Positions 62,670-64,000 of a stretch of DNA of 64,000 bases are shown here, piece by piece. Numbering within the stretch: position 1 is the first letter of the stretch; every line of letters begins with the position of its first letter. A program made the position numbers and the translations under genes. The stretch covers positions 310,001 through 374,000 of the forward strand of contig CAZTEX010000001.1 in the NCBI GenBank assembly GCA_964612505.1, given 5' to 3'. The notes beneath the pieces are model-generated. The model saw only the letters and a program-made list of their open reading frames with translations, was not told the origin of the DNA and ran no database searches. The stretch comes from JAAZZY01 sp964612505. GTDB taxonomy: Bacteria > Chlamydiota > Chlamydiia > Chlamydiales > JAAZZY01.

Positions 62670-64000
62670 ATGAAGAAAAAATTTTGGAAAAAATTCTTAA
62701 AGATTAAAATAAGCATCTTGGCAACTCTTTTTATCTTTGCCTTAATTGCAATTCAACTTCCTTGGCTTAAAAAACAAGTTGCTCAAAAGATCATCCAAGA
62801 GCTCGCTCAGTTAACAGAGTCTCAAGTTTCTTTTTCAAAGTATGAGGGCTTTATCCCCTTAAGTTTTGATTTTTATTCTGTAGAATTCAAACATGAAAAT
62901 AAAACATGGCTTTCTATTGACCGGATCCAACTCAATCGCTCATTACTTCATTTTTTAATTTTAAAGCACAAAAATCTAAATATCACTTTAGATCAGGTCC
63001 ATCTTTACTTTTTACCAACTTTCAATCCAGAAAAGACGACTCCCTCCTTCTCGTGGCCCAATCTCCCTTTTAAAACAATGAATGTGGATCTTCACGCCAA
63101 AGACATCAACATTGCAGAAGAAGCTTTTGGACAAAATCTTCCTCAAAAGTTACATCTCAAAACAGATCTTTTCTTCAGACGAAATGGTCAAGTATTTAAC
63201 ATCACTAGCTCGCTAACATCCAAGCAATATCCAGAAATTCAATTAAAATTTTCTGCGAGAGGTTTTCAAAGACACGACCTTGTCCAACTGCAGCTAGAGC
63301 TTTTGAATCCCCATCAAAACATTGTGACTCATTTTATAAAACAATCTCTTCCTCCCATGGATATTAAGTTAAGTATCACAGGATCACCTAATGCCATGAT
63401 TGCCTTTAGCACACCCCAAATGGCGACAGAGGCTCGTTTTCGAGGCCACTTGAAAGGACATATCTACGCCCATCACGACGCTCTTTTTTGGCGCGAATTT
63501 ATGAATAATAAAGATATCGAATGTCAGACTCAAATTTCTTTTGATCAAAAAGGACTCCGGTTAGATTCAATCAATGTAACTGGAGAAAAAATAAAATTCC
63601 AAGGGGCTGGTTTTCTAGATCGCCACTACTCATTTTGTAATACTCATTTAGAGGGTCATCTTTTTGATTTGGATTTCATGAATCCATGGGTTAAAGACCC
63701 GATCGAAGGAGAGCTTGACGTCAAAGCAATTCTATCTCAAAATTATCAAAATCCCTGCCTTCGCTTGCAATTGAATTCAGATCATTTAGCTTATAAACAT
63801 TTTATAGCTTACCAAATGCAATCTGAATTTTTAATAGAACCTTTTCAAACTCAATATGTCGGTGAATATCAAATCGCTGCATCACTCAACCAAAGTCCAC
63901 TGAATTTGCAAGGCCATTTCACCTATTGCAATCCTTCTCATTTTGATTTCCATCACGCCGCCCTCACTTATGGCAACAATCACCTTCAATTGCATTCATT
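62670..64000 (+). CDS. tamB: TamB-like (DUF490/AsmA-like) translocation protein, N-terminal part
   Basis: An open frame from ATG 62670 runs to the window end (443 complete codons, no stop). It begins MKKKFWKKFLKIKISILATL with one membrane anchor (about 12-32), then long beta-strand-rich sequence as in TamB, the large periplasmic partner of TamA. It starts one base after the tamA stop, so the pair forms an operon. The diagnostic C-terminal DUF490 domain lies outside the window, so the call rests on the N-terminal layout and the tamA neighbour. Confidence 0.78.
   Translation, partial: MKKKFWKKFLKIKISILATLFIFALIAIQLPWLKKQVAQKIIQELAQLTESQVSFSKYEGFIPLSFDFYSVEFKHENKTWLSIDRIQLNRSLLHFLILKHKNLNITLDQVHLYFLPTFNPEKTTPSFSWPNLPFKTMNVDLHAKDINIAEEAFGQNLPQKLHLKTDLFFRRNGQVFNITSSLTSKQYPEIQLKFSARGFQRHDLVQLQLELLNPHQNIVTHFIKQSLPPMDIKLSITGSPNAMIAFSTPQMATEARFRGHLKGHIYAHHDALFWREFMNNKDIECQTQISFDQKGLRLDSINVTGEKIKFQGAGFLDRHYSFCNTHLEGHLFDLDFMNPWVKDPIEGELDVKAILSQNYQNPCLRLQLNSDHLAYKHFIAYQMQSEFLIEPFQTQYVGEYQIAASLNQSPLNLQGHFTYCNPSHFDFHHAALTYGNNHLQLHS

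Noticed and set aside
1..64000. tRNA, rRNA, CRISPR, transposase or phage integrase genes.
   Set aside because: No cloverleaf with a TTCRANY arm, spaced repeat array or recognisable mobilisation protein was seen on either strand by eye; a covariance search would settle the tRNAs.

Overview
The window looks like about 64 kb of chromosome from an environmental (amoeba-associated, Parachlamydiaceae-like) chlamydia. It is AT-rich. Several gene blocks match Chlamydia gene order as I remember it: dciA-gyrB-gyrA-tmk; a type III secretion chaperone, ssb and pepA; spoIID, ruvB and dcd; two CBS/CorC membrane proteins followed by nifS and a PP2C phosphatase; pdhABC and glgP. Chlamydia-type diaminopimelate synthesis through DapL is also present. 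These conserved blocks alternate with lineage-specific genes of unknown function, as expected in larger environmental chlamydial genomes. Genus and species cannot be settled from this window alone. No tRNA, rRNA, CRISPR array or transposase was recognised.

Layout. 1-5.9 kb (minus strand): tmk (cut by the window edge), gyrA, gyrB, dciA-like and a 48-residue basic protein. 6-8.7 kb: pepA, ssb and a secretion chaperone. 8.8-9.9 kb: a RING-like zinc-binding membrane protein where C. trachomatis has glgX. 10-12.9 kb: spoIID, ruvB and dcd. 13-17.3 kb: an unknown membrane protein, an FtsB-like divisome protein and two CBS/CorC membrane proteins. 17.5-23.3 kb: an alanine/glycine symporter, then nifS, PP2C, CPBP protease, lipoprotein and manA on the minus strand. 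23.4-28 kb: an asparagine-synthetase-like protein with all catalytic motifs degraded, then unknown or decaying membrane and secreted proteins. 28-34.2 kb: exported aminopeptidase N, SRP RNA, mazG, a coiled-coil protein, a small cysteine-rich lipoprotein and a methyltransferase. 34.3-37.1 kb: dapB-dapA-dapL. 37.3-40.4 kb: a lineage-specific cassette with two paralogues. 40.5-44.6 kb: a DRTGG/AAA_26 protein, mnmA, a heptosyltransferase-like protein and an RluA-type synthase. 44.7-49.4 kb: an Inc-like gene interrupted by TGA, a YbeD-like protein, an otsA-otsB fusion and an unknown gene framed by a perfect 36-bp direct repeat. 49.4-60.7 kb: pdhCBA, an unknown gene under a perfect consensus promoter, glgP, yggS, hemL and a large unknown protein. 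60.8-64 kb: tamA and the start of tamB.

How it fits together. The housekeeping genes cover DNA topology and repair (gyrAB, ruvB, ssb, dciA), nucleotide supply (tmk, dcd, mazG), lysine/peptidoglycan precursors and septal peptidoglycan processing (dapBAL, spoIID, ftsB-like), carbon metabolism (pdhABC, glgP, otsAB, manA) and outer-membrane assembly (tamAB). The unknown proteins have features of host-directed chlamydial proteins: short hydrophobic hairpins, coiled coils, low-complexity tails and a RING-like motif. Five of the intact unknown genes have near-consensus -35/-10 promoters with a 17-nt spacer.

Most unusual items: the 36-bp duplication that frames one unknown gene between otsAB and pdhC; the in-frame TGA at 45304-45306; the asparagine-synthetase-like pseudoenzyme; the shared promoter architecture; the RING-like protein with an internal duplication; and a SpoIID homologue with Gln at the expected catalytic Glu position.
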